Part shown: positions 18,500 to 26,785 of the stretch, piece by piece | How the letters are laid out: each line of letters starts with the position of its first letter | Position numbering within the stretch: the first letter of the stretch is position 1 | Assembly (NCBI RefSeq): GCF_900314695.1 | Contig: NZ_OMWD01000008.1 | Coordinates: 1-64,000, forward strand | Reading direction: 5' to 3' | Source of the DNA: an uncultured Methanobrevibacter sp. | GTDB taxonomy: Archaea > Methanobacteriota > Methanobacteria > Methanobacteriales > Methanobacteriaceae | Length of the DNA: 64,000 nucleotides | Notes under the pieces: generated by a model | Told to the model about the DNA's origin: nothing | Databases searched by the model: none | The model's input: only the letters and a program-made list of their open reading frames with translations | Translations under genes and position numbers: made by a program

Positions 18500-19801
18500 C
18501 TATTCAAAATTCCTTTCATCTATTACGCGTACAGCCTTACCTTCACTTCTTGGAAGAGATTCTGGTTCACAGATTGTAACATCAACTCTAAGTCCAGTTT
18601 CTGATCTGATTGAAGCTTGGATTTGTTTTTCTACTTTTTCCATTTCTTTCATTTCGTCTGAGAATAATTCTTTTGAAGCTTCTACTTTAACTTCGACTTC
18701 ATCTAAAATATCTGGTCTTGTTACATGAATCATGTAATTAGGACTGATTCCCTTGATTTTGAGCAATGCTTTTTCAATTTGTGATGGGAATACCATAACA
18801 CCTTTGATTTTTAACATGTCATCGCTTCTTCCAGTGATTCTGGTCATTCTAACTGTTGTTCTTCCACATTCACATTTTTCTTCGATAAGTGAAGTCAAAT
18901 CTTTTGTTCTAAATCTTAAGATGGGCATTCCGGTTTTGGTAAGAGATGTTAAAACAAGTTCTCCTTTTTCACCATAATCCAGGGTTTCACCAGTATCTGA
19001 ATTAATGATTTCAGGGTAAAAATGATCATCTTGAATATGCATTCCATTTTGATAACTGCATTCCTGAGCTACTCCAGGACCCATTACTTCTGTTAAACCG
19101 TATATGTTGTGGGTTTTGATTCCAAGGGATGTTTCAATTCTTTTTCTCATTTCATCGGTCCACATTTCAGCTCCATGAATTCCTGCTTTTAGGTTTATGT
19201 CTTCAAGGGAAATGCCTGATTTTTCTCTGGATTCTCCCAAATACATTGCATAGGAAGGGGTACAAGTTAATATGTCACTTTGGAAATCTACCATAGTGTC
19301 AAGTTGTCTTTGTGTATTTCCAGCTGAAATTGGTATTGTAATTGCACCCATTTTGTTTCCTCCATGGTGAATACCAAAACCACCTGTAAATAAACCGTAT
19401 CCGTATGCATTTTGGATGATGTATTCTTTTTCTGCACCAGCCATTTTAAGACCACGTGCAATACATTCTCCCCAGATTTCCAAGTCTGCTTGTGTGTAAG
19501 CGGTTACTGTTGGTTTTCCGGTTGTTCCAGAAGAAGCGTGCACTTCAACGATATCTTCGCGAGGAACTGCAAGTAATCCTAAAGGATAAGCTTCTCTTAA
19601 ATCGCTTTTTGTAGTGAATGGAATTTTTTCAATATCTTTTAAAGTTTTGATGTCTTCAGGTTTAAGCCCTATTTCGTCAAATCTTTTTTTATAAAATTCT
19701 ATATTGTCATATGCATGTTTTACAGTCTTTTGAAGTCTTTCAAGTTGAAGTTCTTCTTTTTTCTCTTTGCTCATACATTCGGCTTCTTCATTCCAAAACA
19801 T
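18500..19801 (-). CDS. paaK: Phenylacetate--CoA ligase
   Basis: 433 residues. An adenylate-forming enzyme with the AMP-binding motif SSGTTGKPTV, a YGLTEVMGPG motif and a C-terminal domain with ITGRSDDMLKIKG and the final RSEGKAVRV lysine region. It activates phenylacetate or related arylacetates (for example indoleacetate) to CoA thioesters with ATP. With IorAB this allows salvage of arylacetates into aromatic amino acids. The N-terminus FWNEEAECMSKEKKEELQ matches family starts. The divergent symporter gene shares its upstream region. Confidence 0.92.
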   Translation of the reverse strand: MFWNEEAECMSKEKKEELQLERLQKTVKHAYDNIEFYKKRFDEIGLKPEDIKTLKDIEKIPFTTKSDLREAYPLGLLAVPREDIVEVHASSGTTGKPTVTAYTQADLEIWGECIARGLKMAGAEKEYIIQNAYGYGLFTGGFGIHHGGNKMGAITIPISAGNTQRQLDTMVDFQSDILTCTPSYAMYLGESREKSGISLEDINLKAGIHGAEMWTDEMRKRIETSLGIKTHNIYGLTEVMGPGVAQECSYQNGMHIQDDHFYPEIINSDTGETLDYGEKGELVLTSLTKTGMPILRFRTKDLTSLIEEKCECGRTTVRMTRITGRSDDMLKIKGVMVFPSQIEKALLKIKGISPNYMIHVTRPDILDEVEVKVEASKELFSDEMKEMEKVEKQIQASIRSETGLRVDVTICEPESLPRSEGKAVRVIDERNFE

Positions 19802-19900
19802 AATATCCCTATTTATTTTAATATGTTTAATTATTAGTGGGTAATAATATAAAAATTTATAATTTTGTTTAATTTTTCATATGGTTAAGCAAATTATATG

Positions 19901-19918
19901 ATGTACATTATTGTACAT
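19901..19918. promoter_or_regulatory. Palindromic operator candidate between paaK and the symporter gene
   Basis: ATGTACA, four bases, TGTACAT: two perfect 7-bp arms. It lies 100 bases upstream of paaK and 95 bases upstream of the symporter gene, just before a TATA-like stretch (TTTATATATTA near 19940), the expected place for a regulator of both genes. Confidence 0.45.
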
Positions 19919-20012
19919 GGATGTATATTTATGCTAATATTTATATATTATTTAATAGTATATAAATAATATGTTATAGATTAATATTATTTTTTTATAG
20001 AGGTAATTATTT

Positions 20013-21623
20013 ATGGACGTAATGGTTTTAGCAATTGTATTTATAATTTACATATTTGCTTTAGTTTTTGTAGGTTATTATGCATACAAAAAGACAAATT
20101 CCTCTGAAGATTTTATGATAGCTGGTAAGGATACACATCCCTTTATCATGGCAATGAGTTATGGGGCAACTTTTATTTCAACAGCGGCTATTGTTGGTTT
20201 TGGAGGAGTTGCAGGGCAATATGGTATGAGTGTTTTATGGTTGGCATTCTTAAATATTATTATTGGTGTATTCATAGCTTTCGTATTTTTAGGAAAAAGA
20301 ACTCGTCGTATGGGTCATGCATTAGAATCATTGACTTTTCCTGAGTTTTTAGGAAAACGTTTTGACTCTAAGTTCATTCAATCTGTTTCAGGGTTAATTA
20401 TTTTTTGTGCAATGCCTATTTATGCTGCAGTGGTATTGATTGGAGCAGCAAGATTTTTAGAATCTTCCTTGTTAATTGATTTCAGTATCGCTCTTTTAAT
20501 ATTGTCAATTATCATCACATTCTATGTGCTTTTTGGTGGAATTCGTGGTGTAATGTATACTGATGCATTGCAAGGAACAATTATGGTTGTTGCAATGGTA
20601 TTTTTACTTGTATTTGTATACTGGTTGCTTGGAGGAGTCGACACAGCAAATACAGCTCTAACGAATATGGGCAATCTGTATCCTGCCGATGCTATGGCTA
20701 CTGGTGGAACAGGTTGGACATCGTTCCCGAAATTTGGAACACCTTTCTGGTGGTCATTAGTATCTTCAACATTAATTGGTGTAGGTATTGGGGTATTGGC
20801 ACAACCTTCATTGATTGTAAGATTCATGACTGTTAAATCAGACAAAGAATTAAACAGATCTGTTTTAATTGGTGGAATATTCATTGCAGTTATGCCAACT
20901 ACTGCATATATCGTAGGTTCTCTTTCAAATGTATATTTCATGGATAAATTGGGAAAGATTGCAGTGGATGTAGTTGGAGGAAACATTGATAAAATCATTC
21001 CGACATTCATTACAATGGCACTGCCTGAATGGTTTGTTTATATTTTCCTGCTCTCTTTAATCGCAGCGGCAATGTCAACAATATCTTCACAATTGCATAC
21101 TCAAGGTACAGCATTTGGTGTGGATATATATCATACTTTAAGGGCTAAATCAAAACAAAAACTGGATGAAGTATCAATTTCAAGAATTGGGATTTTAATT
21201 GCAATCATTTTAGCATTGGTAATGGCATTTTTACTTCCGGGAAGTGTTGTTGCACTTGGAACAAGTCTATTCTTTGAAATTTGTGCAGCTGCATTCTTAC
21301 CAGTATTTTTAGGTGCTCTTTACTGGAAAGGAATCACTCGTCTTGGAGCTATTGCAGGAATTGTATCCGGAACTTTCGTTAGTTTGTTCTGGTTAACATT
21401 TGTATTCAAAAAGACTGCGGTAGGTCTTGGAATCTGTAAATTTATATTTGGTGTTGAAACAATTCTCCCTGCTGCTCCATGGCCGTTTATTGATGTAATG
21501 TTAATAGCAGTTCCTGTTTCAGCAATAATTACAATTATTGTAAGTTTGATTACAAAGCCTCCTGCTCAAGAGGTAATTGATAAGGCATTTAAAAACATAG
21601 ACAATAAAGGAAGTGATGCATGA
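20013..21623 (+). CDS. Sodium:solute symporter (SSS family)
   Basis: 536 residues with about 13 hydrophobic segments. Early sequence has YYAYKKTNSSEDFMIAGK, typical of the SSS family, followed by ATFISTAAIVGFGG in helix 1 and the R(G)VMYTDALQG segment. SSS carriers import solutes such as organic acids or amino acids with sodium. Next to paaK, an aryl acetate or similar acid is possible, but the substrate cannot be read from sequence. Its stop overlaps the start of a 37-residue membrane protein. Confidence 0.85.
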   Translation: MDVMVLAIVFIIYIFALVFVGYYAYKKTNSSEDFMIAGKDTHPFIMAMSYGATFISTAAIVGFGGVAGQYGMSVLWLAFLNIIIGVFIAFVFLGKRTRRMGHALESLTFPEFLGKRFDSKFIQSVSGLIIFCAMPIYAAVVLIGAARFLESSLLIDFSIALLILSIIITFYVLFGGIRGVMYTDALQGTIMVVAMVFLLVFVYWLLGGVDTANTALTNMGNLYPADAMATGGTGWTSFPKFGTPFWWSLVSSTLIGVGIGVLAQPSLIVRFMTVKSDKELNRSVLIGGIFIAVMPTTAYIVGSLSNVYFMDKLGKIAVDVVGGNIDKIIPTFITMALPEWFVYIFLLSLIAAAMSTISSQLHTQGTAFGVDIYHTLRAKSKQKLDEVSISRIGILIAIILALVMAFLLPGSVVALGTSLFFEICAAAFLPVFLGALYWKGITRLGAIAGIVSGTFVSLFWLTFVFKKTAVGLGICKFIFGVETILPAAPWPFIDVMLIAVPVSAIITIIVSLITKPPAQEVIDKAFKNIDNKGSDA

Positions 21624-21733
21624 TGATTTTAGGAATTGAGGATCCATTAATCTGGGGTGTTTATGTTGGAATTATCTTATCCACACTTTTGTGCATTGTT
21701 TATGGTATTGTAAACTGGAATAAGGGAGATTAA
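21620..21733 (+). CDS. Symporter small accessory membrane protein
   Basis: 37 residues: short N-terminus with IEDPLIWG, one hydrophobic helix (VYVGIILSTLLCIVYGIV), and a polar end (NWNKGD). The ATG overlaps the symporter stop codon (ATGA), which means translational coupling. Small single-helix partners of SSS and NSS symporters with this length and start pattern are known, for example MetS with MetP. This is a hidden gene that a simple length cut-off would miss. Confidence 0.75.
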   Translation: MMILGIEDPLIWGVYVGIILSTLLCIVYGIVNWNKGD

Positions 21734-21785
21734 ACTAGTTTTCTAATGGAAAGAAAGTAAATTGCTTTCTTTCTTAATTGATATT

Positions 21786-21824
21786 ATTGGAGTGAGTTAT
21801 TTCAATATAACTCCAATTTTTTTT
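21786..21824 (+). terminator. Terminator of the symporter operon
   Basis: ATTGGAG at 21786-21792 pairs with CTCCAAT at 21811-21817, with inner TTAT/ATAA pairing, then eight T. A further 9-bp hairpin (GAAAGAAAG / CTTTCTTTC, 21749-21773) lies just upstream. Confidence 0.65.
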
Positions 21825-21966
21825 GTTGTACTAAAAATAGATTTTTCAAATAAAATTAAAATGCTGAAAAATAATATTTGATGGGATTAATAATCCTAGT
21901 TAAATAGGGCTATTTTTCCCATGATTTTTTTTTAAAAAAAGTAGATGATGGATATTCATCCAAAAT

Positions 21967-22242
21967 CTATTTTAATAATCCCATTGCTCCAAGCATAGAT
22001 TGGAGACCTAATATGATAATAGCGAGACCACCGATAATTTCAATGTAATCCGCATATTTTATAGCAACTTTAGTTCCAAAAGCTCCAAGTAATAACCAGA
22101 TGACTACTGCAATTAAACTTAATCCACCTAAAATAAATGGATTTACATGTGCTACAGCACCTTGAGAAGCTAAAATTAAGTTTTCTATGTTTCCAAATAT
22201 AAGCAAACCTGTAAATGGTGCATATTCTTTCCAATCAACCAT
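21967..22242 (-). CDS. Small four-helix-type membrane protein, paralogue B
   Basis: 91 residues from the ATG at 22240-22242, which follows GGTGA; in-frame GTGs lie slightly upstream. Three hydrophobic segments are separated by short loops. Motifs FGNIENLILASQG, VIWLLLGAFGT and YIEIIGGLAIIILG are shared with the adjacent paralogue. The pattern of a W-G segment then E-IGG recalls half of the repeated fold in LysE/MntP/TMEM165-like transporters, which is a low-confidence guess. The stop of the upstream paralogue lies one base before this start. Confidence 0.65.
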   Translation of the reverse strand: MVDWKEYAPFTGLLIFGNIENLILASQGAVAHVNPFILGGLSLIAVVIWLLLGAFGTKVAIKYADYIEIIGGLAIIILGLQSMLGAMGLLK

Positions 22243-22243
22243 T

Positions 22244-22531
22244 TTATTCACCACTTTTAACTGACCTAATATGTTTTACAGCATCATAGATTGCTTTAAC
22301 ACCCAATATAAAAATTGCAAGTCCACCAATGAATTCAATGTAATTTGCATATTGGATTGCAGCTTCTGTTGCCACTGTTCCGATTATTAACCAAACGATT
22401 ACTGCAAGTATACTTAGTCCACTTAAAATCTTAATATTAACACCTTTTACAACACCCTGGGATGCTAAAATAAGGTTTTCTATATTTCCAAAAATGATTA
22501 AACCAATGAATGGCAAATATTCTTCTAACAA
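22244..22531 (-). CDS. Small four-helix-type membrane protein, paralogue A
   Basis: 95 residues, TTG start five bases after GGTGAT. It shares about half of its residues with the following gene, including FGNIENLILASQG, VIVWLIIGTVAT and YIEFIGGLAIFILG, with a more basic tail (VKHIRSVKSGE). Both proteins are half the size of a normal transporter. The pair probably makes one heterodimeric membrane protein, by analogy with split carriers; the function is unknown. Confidence 0.65.
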   Translation of the reverse strand: MLEEYLPFIGLIIFGNIENLILASQGVVKGVNIKILSGLSILAVIVWLIIGTVATEAAIQYANYIEFIGGLAIFILGVKAIYDAVKHIRSVKSGE

Positions 22532-22692
22532 ATTATCACCGTTTATTAATTTTAATGCTATTACTATTTAAATGTTAAATATTTTATGCTTATTAATTAT
22601 ATTTTGTCTTATTTTTGAAAAATATATGTATTTTTTCCACATTAATTTAAAAAAAGAAAAATATATTACAGTTTAATTTTTAAAATAATTCT

Positions 22693-23412
22693 ATGAATGA
22701 TTTATTTGACAATTTCGGAAGAATTGAAAAAAACGACCCCGAATTTTATGAAATTTTTAAGAAGTTTGCATTTGATGAGGTGCTTGAATTTTCATCATTA
22801 AATGAAAATGAATCAGTTTTGGTAATTTTGGCTAGCTTAATTGCATGTCAATCTCCGAAGGCATTTAAAAAGATTTTAAGTTCTGCTTTAGATAACTATG
22901 TAACTCCTAGGGAAGTTAAAGAACTACTCTATCAATCTGTGCCTTATGTCGGATTTGGTCGTGCACATAATTTTTTTGGAGTAGTTATCAAAGTTTTCGA
23001 CAAAAAAGGCATTAAAATGCCATTGGATATTATTCCTGATGTTGCTGCTGAAAATAAATACAAATCAGGCCGTGAAATTCAAGAAACATATTTTGGAGTT
23101 GAACTGATTAAGTTGATGGATGATTCCACTCTCGAAGGTCAACAGCACATCAATAAATTTTTGGAAAGTCATTGTTTTGGCGATTTCTACACACGGGAAG
23201 GGTTAAATGATATTCAAAGGGAATTGATTACTTTCACATTCATCACTACTTTAGGAGGTTGTGAAAATCAACTTAGGGGTCATATTCAAGGTAATTTGTC
23301 AGTTGGCAATGATAAAGAAAAGTTAATTTCTGCCATTACTGTGATGTTGCCTTATATTGGATTTCCAAGATCTCTTAATGCAATATCTATTGTAAATGAG
23401 ATTTGCGAATAG
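22693..23412 (+). CDS. Carboxymuconolactone decarboxylase-like protein (two CMD domains)
   Basis: 239 residues with two AhpD/CMD-type helical units, each ending in a VPYVGFGRAHN or LPYIGFPRSLN motif. The first has LASLIACQSPKAFKKIL, the second TFITTLGGCENQLRGH. The usual catalytic CXXC pair of AhpD is absent; a single cysteine and a histidine remain in GGCENQLRGH. Such proteins are common in methanogens and may act in thiol or peroxide chemistry. No ribosome binding site; a TATA-like box about 30 bases before the ATG points to a leaderless or nearly leaderless transcript. Confidence 0.75.
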   Translation: MNDLFDNFGRIEKNDPEFYEIFKKFAFDEVLEFSSLNENESVLVILASLIACQSPKAFKKILSSALDNYVTPREVKELLYQSVPYVGFGRAHNFFGVVIKVFDKKGIKMPLDIIPDVAAENKYKSGREIQETYFGVELIKLMDDSTLEGQQHINKFLESHCFGDFYTREGLNDIQRELITFTFITTLGGCENQLRGHIQGNLSVGNDKEKLISAITVMLPYIGFPRSLNAISIVNEICE

Positions 23413-23463
23413 CTAAATATATATACTATAATAGTTCACTTAGTAACAAGCGAGTTGGTTATT

Positions 23464-24849
23464 ATGATATACAAGTGTACTATTTGTGGCCATATACACA
23501 ATGAAGAAGCAACAGGAGTGTTATTAAAAGATTTGGATAAATGTCCTATATGTAAACAGGATATATCCAAGTTTGTTGAAGTTGAAAACTCAAAATCAAC
23601 TGAAAATTCTGATGTGGAAAGTTTGGAACTTGCATACGATAAGAATTTTGCAAAAAGCGATAAAGACATAAGGCAAATGGATGCAATACACCAAATGGCA
23701 ATAACTGGTGAGAGTATTGTTGCAGCAATGTATACTGACTTTCCAATGCCTAATTGGGATGATATTTTGCTTTTGGGTTGTCAGTTAAATCCACAGCCAT
23801 TGGAAAGTGATGTTGAAGTCAATACTCAAACAATCATCGGTAAAAACGCTAAAAAACCTTTAATCATTGAAAGTCCTATTTACATCACTCACATGTCCTT
23901 TGGTGCTTTGTCTCGTGAAACAAAAATAGCTCTGGCAAAGGGAAGTGCAGCTATAAAAACAGCCCAGTGCAGTGGTGAAGGTGGAATTTTAGTCGAAGAA
24001 ATGGACAATGCTTATAGATATATTTTTGAATATGTCCCAAACAAATATTCCGCTACTGAAGATAATCTAAAAAATGCCGATGCGATTGAAATTAAAATAG
24101 GTCAATCTACAAAACCGGGTCTTGGAGGCCAGCTTCAAGGTGAAAAGGTAACTTCTGAAATTGCAGAAGTTAGAGGTAAACCGATTGGTGAGGACATTCA
24201 CTCTCCTGCAACAATTCCTGGAATTTCAACAAAAGAAGATTTGAAGGAGTTGGTTGATGATTTAAGACATCGTTCAAAGGGAAGACCTATTGGTTTAAAA
24301 TTTGCTGCAGGCCATATTGAAGATGATTTGGAACATGTATTATATGCTGAACCGGATTTCATTACAATTGATGGGAGAGGCGGTTCGACTGGTGCAAGCC
24401 CTCAATTGGTAAGAGACTCCACTTCTGTTCCTACAATATATGCGCTTTCAAGGGCTCGCAAATTCCTGGATAATCATAATTCAGAAATTGATTTAACTAT
24501 TACTGGTGGTTTAAGAGTTTCTTCTGATTTTGCTAAAGCTTTGGCTATGGGTGCTAATGCAATAGCTATTGGAACTGGAGCCATGATTGCGGCAGCTTGC
24601 CAACAATATAGAATTTGTGATACTGGAGATTGTCCTGTTGGTGTTGCAACTCAAGATGATGAATTGAGAAAAAGATTGAAAATAGAAACTGCTGCAAAAA
24701 GGGTTGAAAATTATTTGAGAGTTTCAACAGAAGAGTTAAAAACTTTTGCAAGAATTACTGGACATAGTGATGTTCATGATTTGAATATTGGTGATTTATG
24801 CACAGTAAACTCTGAAATTTCAGATTATACTGATATTGGGCATGTTTAA
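23464..24849 (+). CDS. FMN-binding glutamate synthase domain protein with rubredoxin-like N-terminus
   Basis: 461 residues. The first 45 residues have CTICGHIH and CPICKQD, a rubredoxin-like four-cysteine site. The rest is the central glutamate synthase barrel, with MSFGALSRETKIALAKG, AQCSGEGG, IGQSTKPGLGGQL, GRGGSTGASP and late cysteines CDTGDCPVG that would hold the 3Fe-4S cluster. Methanogens code glutamate synthase in separate pieces. This one lacks the amidotransferase domain, so it may be the synthase core or an oxidoreductase of other function. An in-frame TTG lies nine bases upstream of the chosen ATG. Confidence 0.8.
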   Translation: MIYKCTICGHIHNEEATGVLLKDLDKCPICKQDISKFVEVENSKSTENSDVESLELAYDKNFAKSDKDIRQMDAIHQMAITGESIVAAMYTDFPMPNWDDILLLGCQLNPQPLESDVEVNTQTIIGKNAKKPLIIESPIYITHMSFGALSRETKIALAKGSAAIKTAQCSGEGGILVEEMDNAYRYIFEYVPNKYSATEDNLKNADAIEIKIGQSTKPGLGGQLQGEKVTSEIAEVRGKPIGEDIHSPATIPGISTKEDLKELVDDLRHRSKGRPIGLKFAAGHIEDDLEHVLYAEPDFITIDGRGGSTGASPQLVRDSTSVPTIYALSRARKFLDNHNSEIDLTITGGLRVSSDFAKALAMGANAIAIGTGAMIAAACQQYRICDTGDCPVGVATQDDELRKRLKIETAAKRVENYLRVSTEELKTFARITGHSDVHDLNIGDLCTVNSEISDYTDIGHV

Positions 24850-24859
24850 AAAAAGTTTG

Positions 24860-24884
24860 AGTATTAATGTTTGACATTAATACT
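24860..24884. terminator. Bidirectional terminator hairpin
   Basis: A perfect 10-bp inverted repeat (AGTATTAATG, five-base loop, CATTAATACT) between two convergent genes. It overlaps the stop codon of the minus-strand PPOX-fold gene. Confidence 0.6.
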
Positions 24885-25281
24885 TGAATTCATAACTTTC
24901 TTCAATTTCCATCATATTTCTTATTTCAGCTGTAGCGTTGTTCAGGAAAAATACTCCCATTTCCCAGCCGTTTGCCTTGTATGCATCAGCGATTTCTGGC
25001 ATAAGTTCAAATGCTTTTTCAACAACTGCTTCATTTTTGGTTAAATCTGCAGTTCCGTAATATCTTAAAAAATGTTCTCCATCCCATGTTGCTATTTCAA
25101 CATTTGGATTTACTTCCATTTGTTTGTAAACCTCTTTAAATGTTCCCACTCCAAAGTAAATTTTGTCTTCATATAACAAGTGGAAACCTAACGGTCTTAC
25201 TTTTGGTTTTTCTCCATCTACAGTTGACAAGTAGAATACTTCTGCTTTTGTTAAAATTTCATCGACTTTTTCAATTGACAT
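24877..25281 (-). CDS. Pyridoxamine 5'-phosphate oxidase-fold protein
   Basis: 134 residues. Begins SIEKVDEILTKAEVFYLSTV, then KPKVRPLGF, typical of flavin-binding split-barrel proteins of the PPOX family. It likely binds FMN or F420 in the cytoplasm; the substrate is unknown. GGTGATAAG precedes the ATG. Convergent with the glutamate synthase-like gene. Confidence 0.8.
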   Translation of the reverse strand: MSIEKVDEILTKAEVFYLSTVDGEKPKVRPLGFHLLYEDKIYFGVGTFKEVYKQMEVNPNVEIATWDGEHFLRYYGTADLTKNEAVVEKAFELMPEIADAYKANGWEMGVFFLNNATAEIRNMMEIEESYEFKY

Positions 25282-25922
25282 CTTATCACCTTGTCTTAAT
25301 TATTTGTTTGTTACTTATTAATAGTTGTAATGGTTATTACAGTTATTTTCCGATGTGATGACTTTTGATGTTTAATTAATTATAGTTCGTAATTTTTTAT
25401 ATTTTGGCATTATATCTAAATTAGGGTATTTTAATTTGATTTAATTTTTTCGATATGTTATTTATATAGATATTTCATAACAAAACTTTTATATTTATGT
25501 TGTTATAAATCGTATCAGTTATTAATTTAGATTTATAACGAAATTCTTAATGTTTGTATGTTAAATTTGAAAAAATCATATAATTTTTAGAGAATTTCTT
25601 CATCGATATGAAAATATTTATATATCATTTTTAAGTTATATAGTATTGCTACTCATGATATTAAATTGTAATTGAGATTGGTGGAATGAATGGGGGAAAA
25701 CATTAGAGAAGTGAATATAGAAATTTATTCATGATATAATGTTATTTTTTGATAATGTACGTTATCTGTCCATGATTCAATGGTTAATGTTAATGCAGAT
25801 TAACTTATTTGGATAGTAGGTACATTTTTACATATCAAAGTCTATTGCTTTTTATTAATCTTTGATTATCCTATTTTGATGTCTGATAGTATTTTTGATA
25901 ATTTACTAAATGGAGACAAACT
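25282..25922. promoter_or_regulatory. Long leader and promoter region upstream of modABC
   Basis: About 640 bases without a convincing gene. It holds an inverted repeat with perfect 10-bp arms (GTTATAAATC at 25502-25511, GATTTATAAC at 25530-25539, 18 bases apart) just after a TATA-like CTTTTATATTTA. A second TATA-like box (ATTTATATATC near 25616) and short imperfect palindromes (GATAA-TGTACG-TTATC near 25755) follow. One of these could bind a metal-oxyanion regulator of the ModE kind; that is inference. Confidence 0.4.
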
Positions 25923-26750
25923 ATGAAATCTATGAAAAAATTGTTATTTATAGTTATTTTGGCTTTAATCGTAGCTGTAGGCGTAGGTTCATGTGCTGCC
26001 GGTTTGTTTGACTTTGGTAGCGGTGATTCTAATTCTACTAATGGTAATGTATCTGGTGAAATTAATCTTGCTGCAGCTGCAAGTTTAAAAAACGCCTTTG
26101 ATAAAGATTTAATTCCTATGTTTGAAAAACAACATCCTGGTGTAAAAGTTACACCTACTTATGCTTCAAGTGGTGATTTACAAACCCAAATTGAAAATGG
26201 TTTAAAAGCAGATGTATTCATGTCTGCTGCAAATAAACAGATGAACGCTTTAGCTAATAAAAGTTTAGTCGACAATAAAACTAATGTTCAATCTTTAGAG
26301 AACAAAGTTGTTTTAATTGTACCAAAAGACTCAAAAGCTAATATATCTTCATTTGATGATTTGAAAAAAGTAAATGGTACTATTGCTATCGGTGATCCTG
26401 AATCCGTACCTGCTGGACAATACGCTAAAGAAGTATTGAACAATACTGGTATTTGGGGCGATGTTGAATCTAAATTATCATTAGGTACTGATGTAACTGC
26501 AGTATTAAACCAAGTATCTCAAGGATCTGCTGATTGTGGTATTGTATATGCTACTGATGCTAAATCTGATGACAATGTTAAAGTAGTTTGCGAAGCTCCT
26601 GATAGTGCTTTAAAAACTCCAGTCATTTATCCTGTAGCAGTTCTTTCAAATGCATCAAACCCTGATGGTGCACATGCATTTGTTGACTTCTTACAAACTA
26701 AAGAAGCTAAAGACGTATTTGTAGAATATGGTTTTACTATCCACGAATAG
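25923..26750 (+). CDS. modA: Molybdate/tungstate ABC transporter, substrate-binding protein
   Basis: 275 residues. An N-terminal hydrophobic segment with a cysteine (IVAVGVGSCAAG) suggests a membrane-anchored or lipoprotein-like export signal, followed by a Ser/Asn linker. The mature part has NLAAAASLKNAF, ASSGDLQTQIENG and IAIGDPESVPAGQYAKE, the oxyanion-binding motifs of ModA. It captures molybdate or tungstate outside the cell for ModBC. GGAG lies upstream. First gene of the modABC operon. Confidence 0.92.
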   Translation: MKSMKKLLFIVILALIVAVGVGSCAAGLFDFGSGDSNSTNGNVSGEINLAAAASLKNAFDKDLIPMFEKQHPGVKVTPTYASSGDLQTQIENGLKADVFMSAANKQMNALANKSLVDNKTNVQSLENKVVLIVPKDSKANISSFDDLKKVNGTIAIGDPESVPAGQYAKEVLNNTGIWGDVESKLSLGTDVTAVLNQVSQGSADCGIVYATDAKSDDNVKVVCEAPDSALKTPVIYPVAVLSNASNPDGAHAFVDFLQTKEAKDVFVEYGFTIHE

Positions 26751-26785
26751 ATTTTTTGTGAATAATAAGTAATGTTAAGGGAGAT

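Noticed and set aside
25691..25735. Short frame of 14 residues with GGTGG before the ATG, in the modABC leader
   Set aside because: Too short, no similarity recognised, and no coupling to modA about 190 bases downstream. It could be a leader peptide but nothing supports it.
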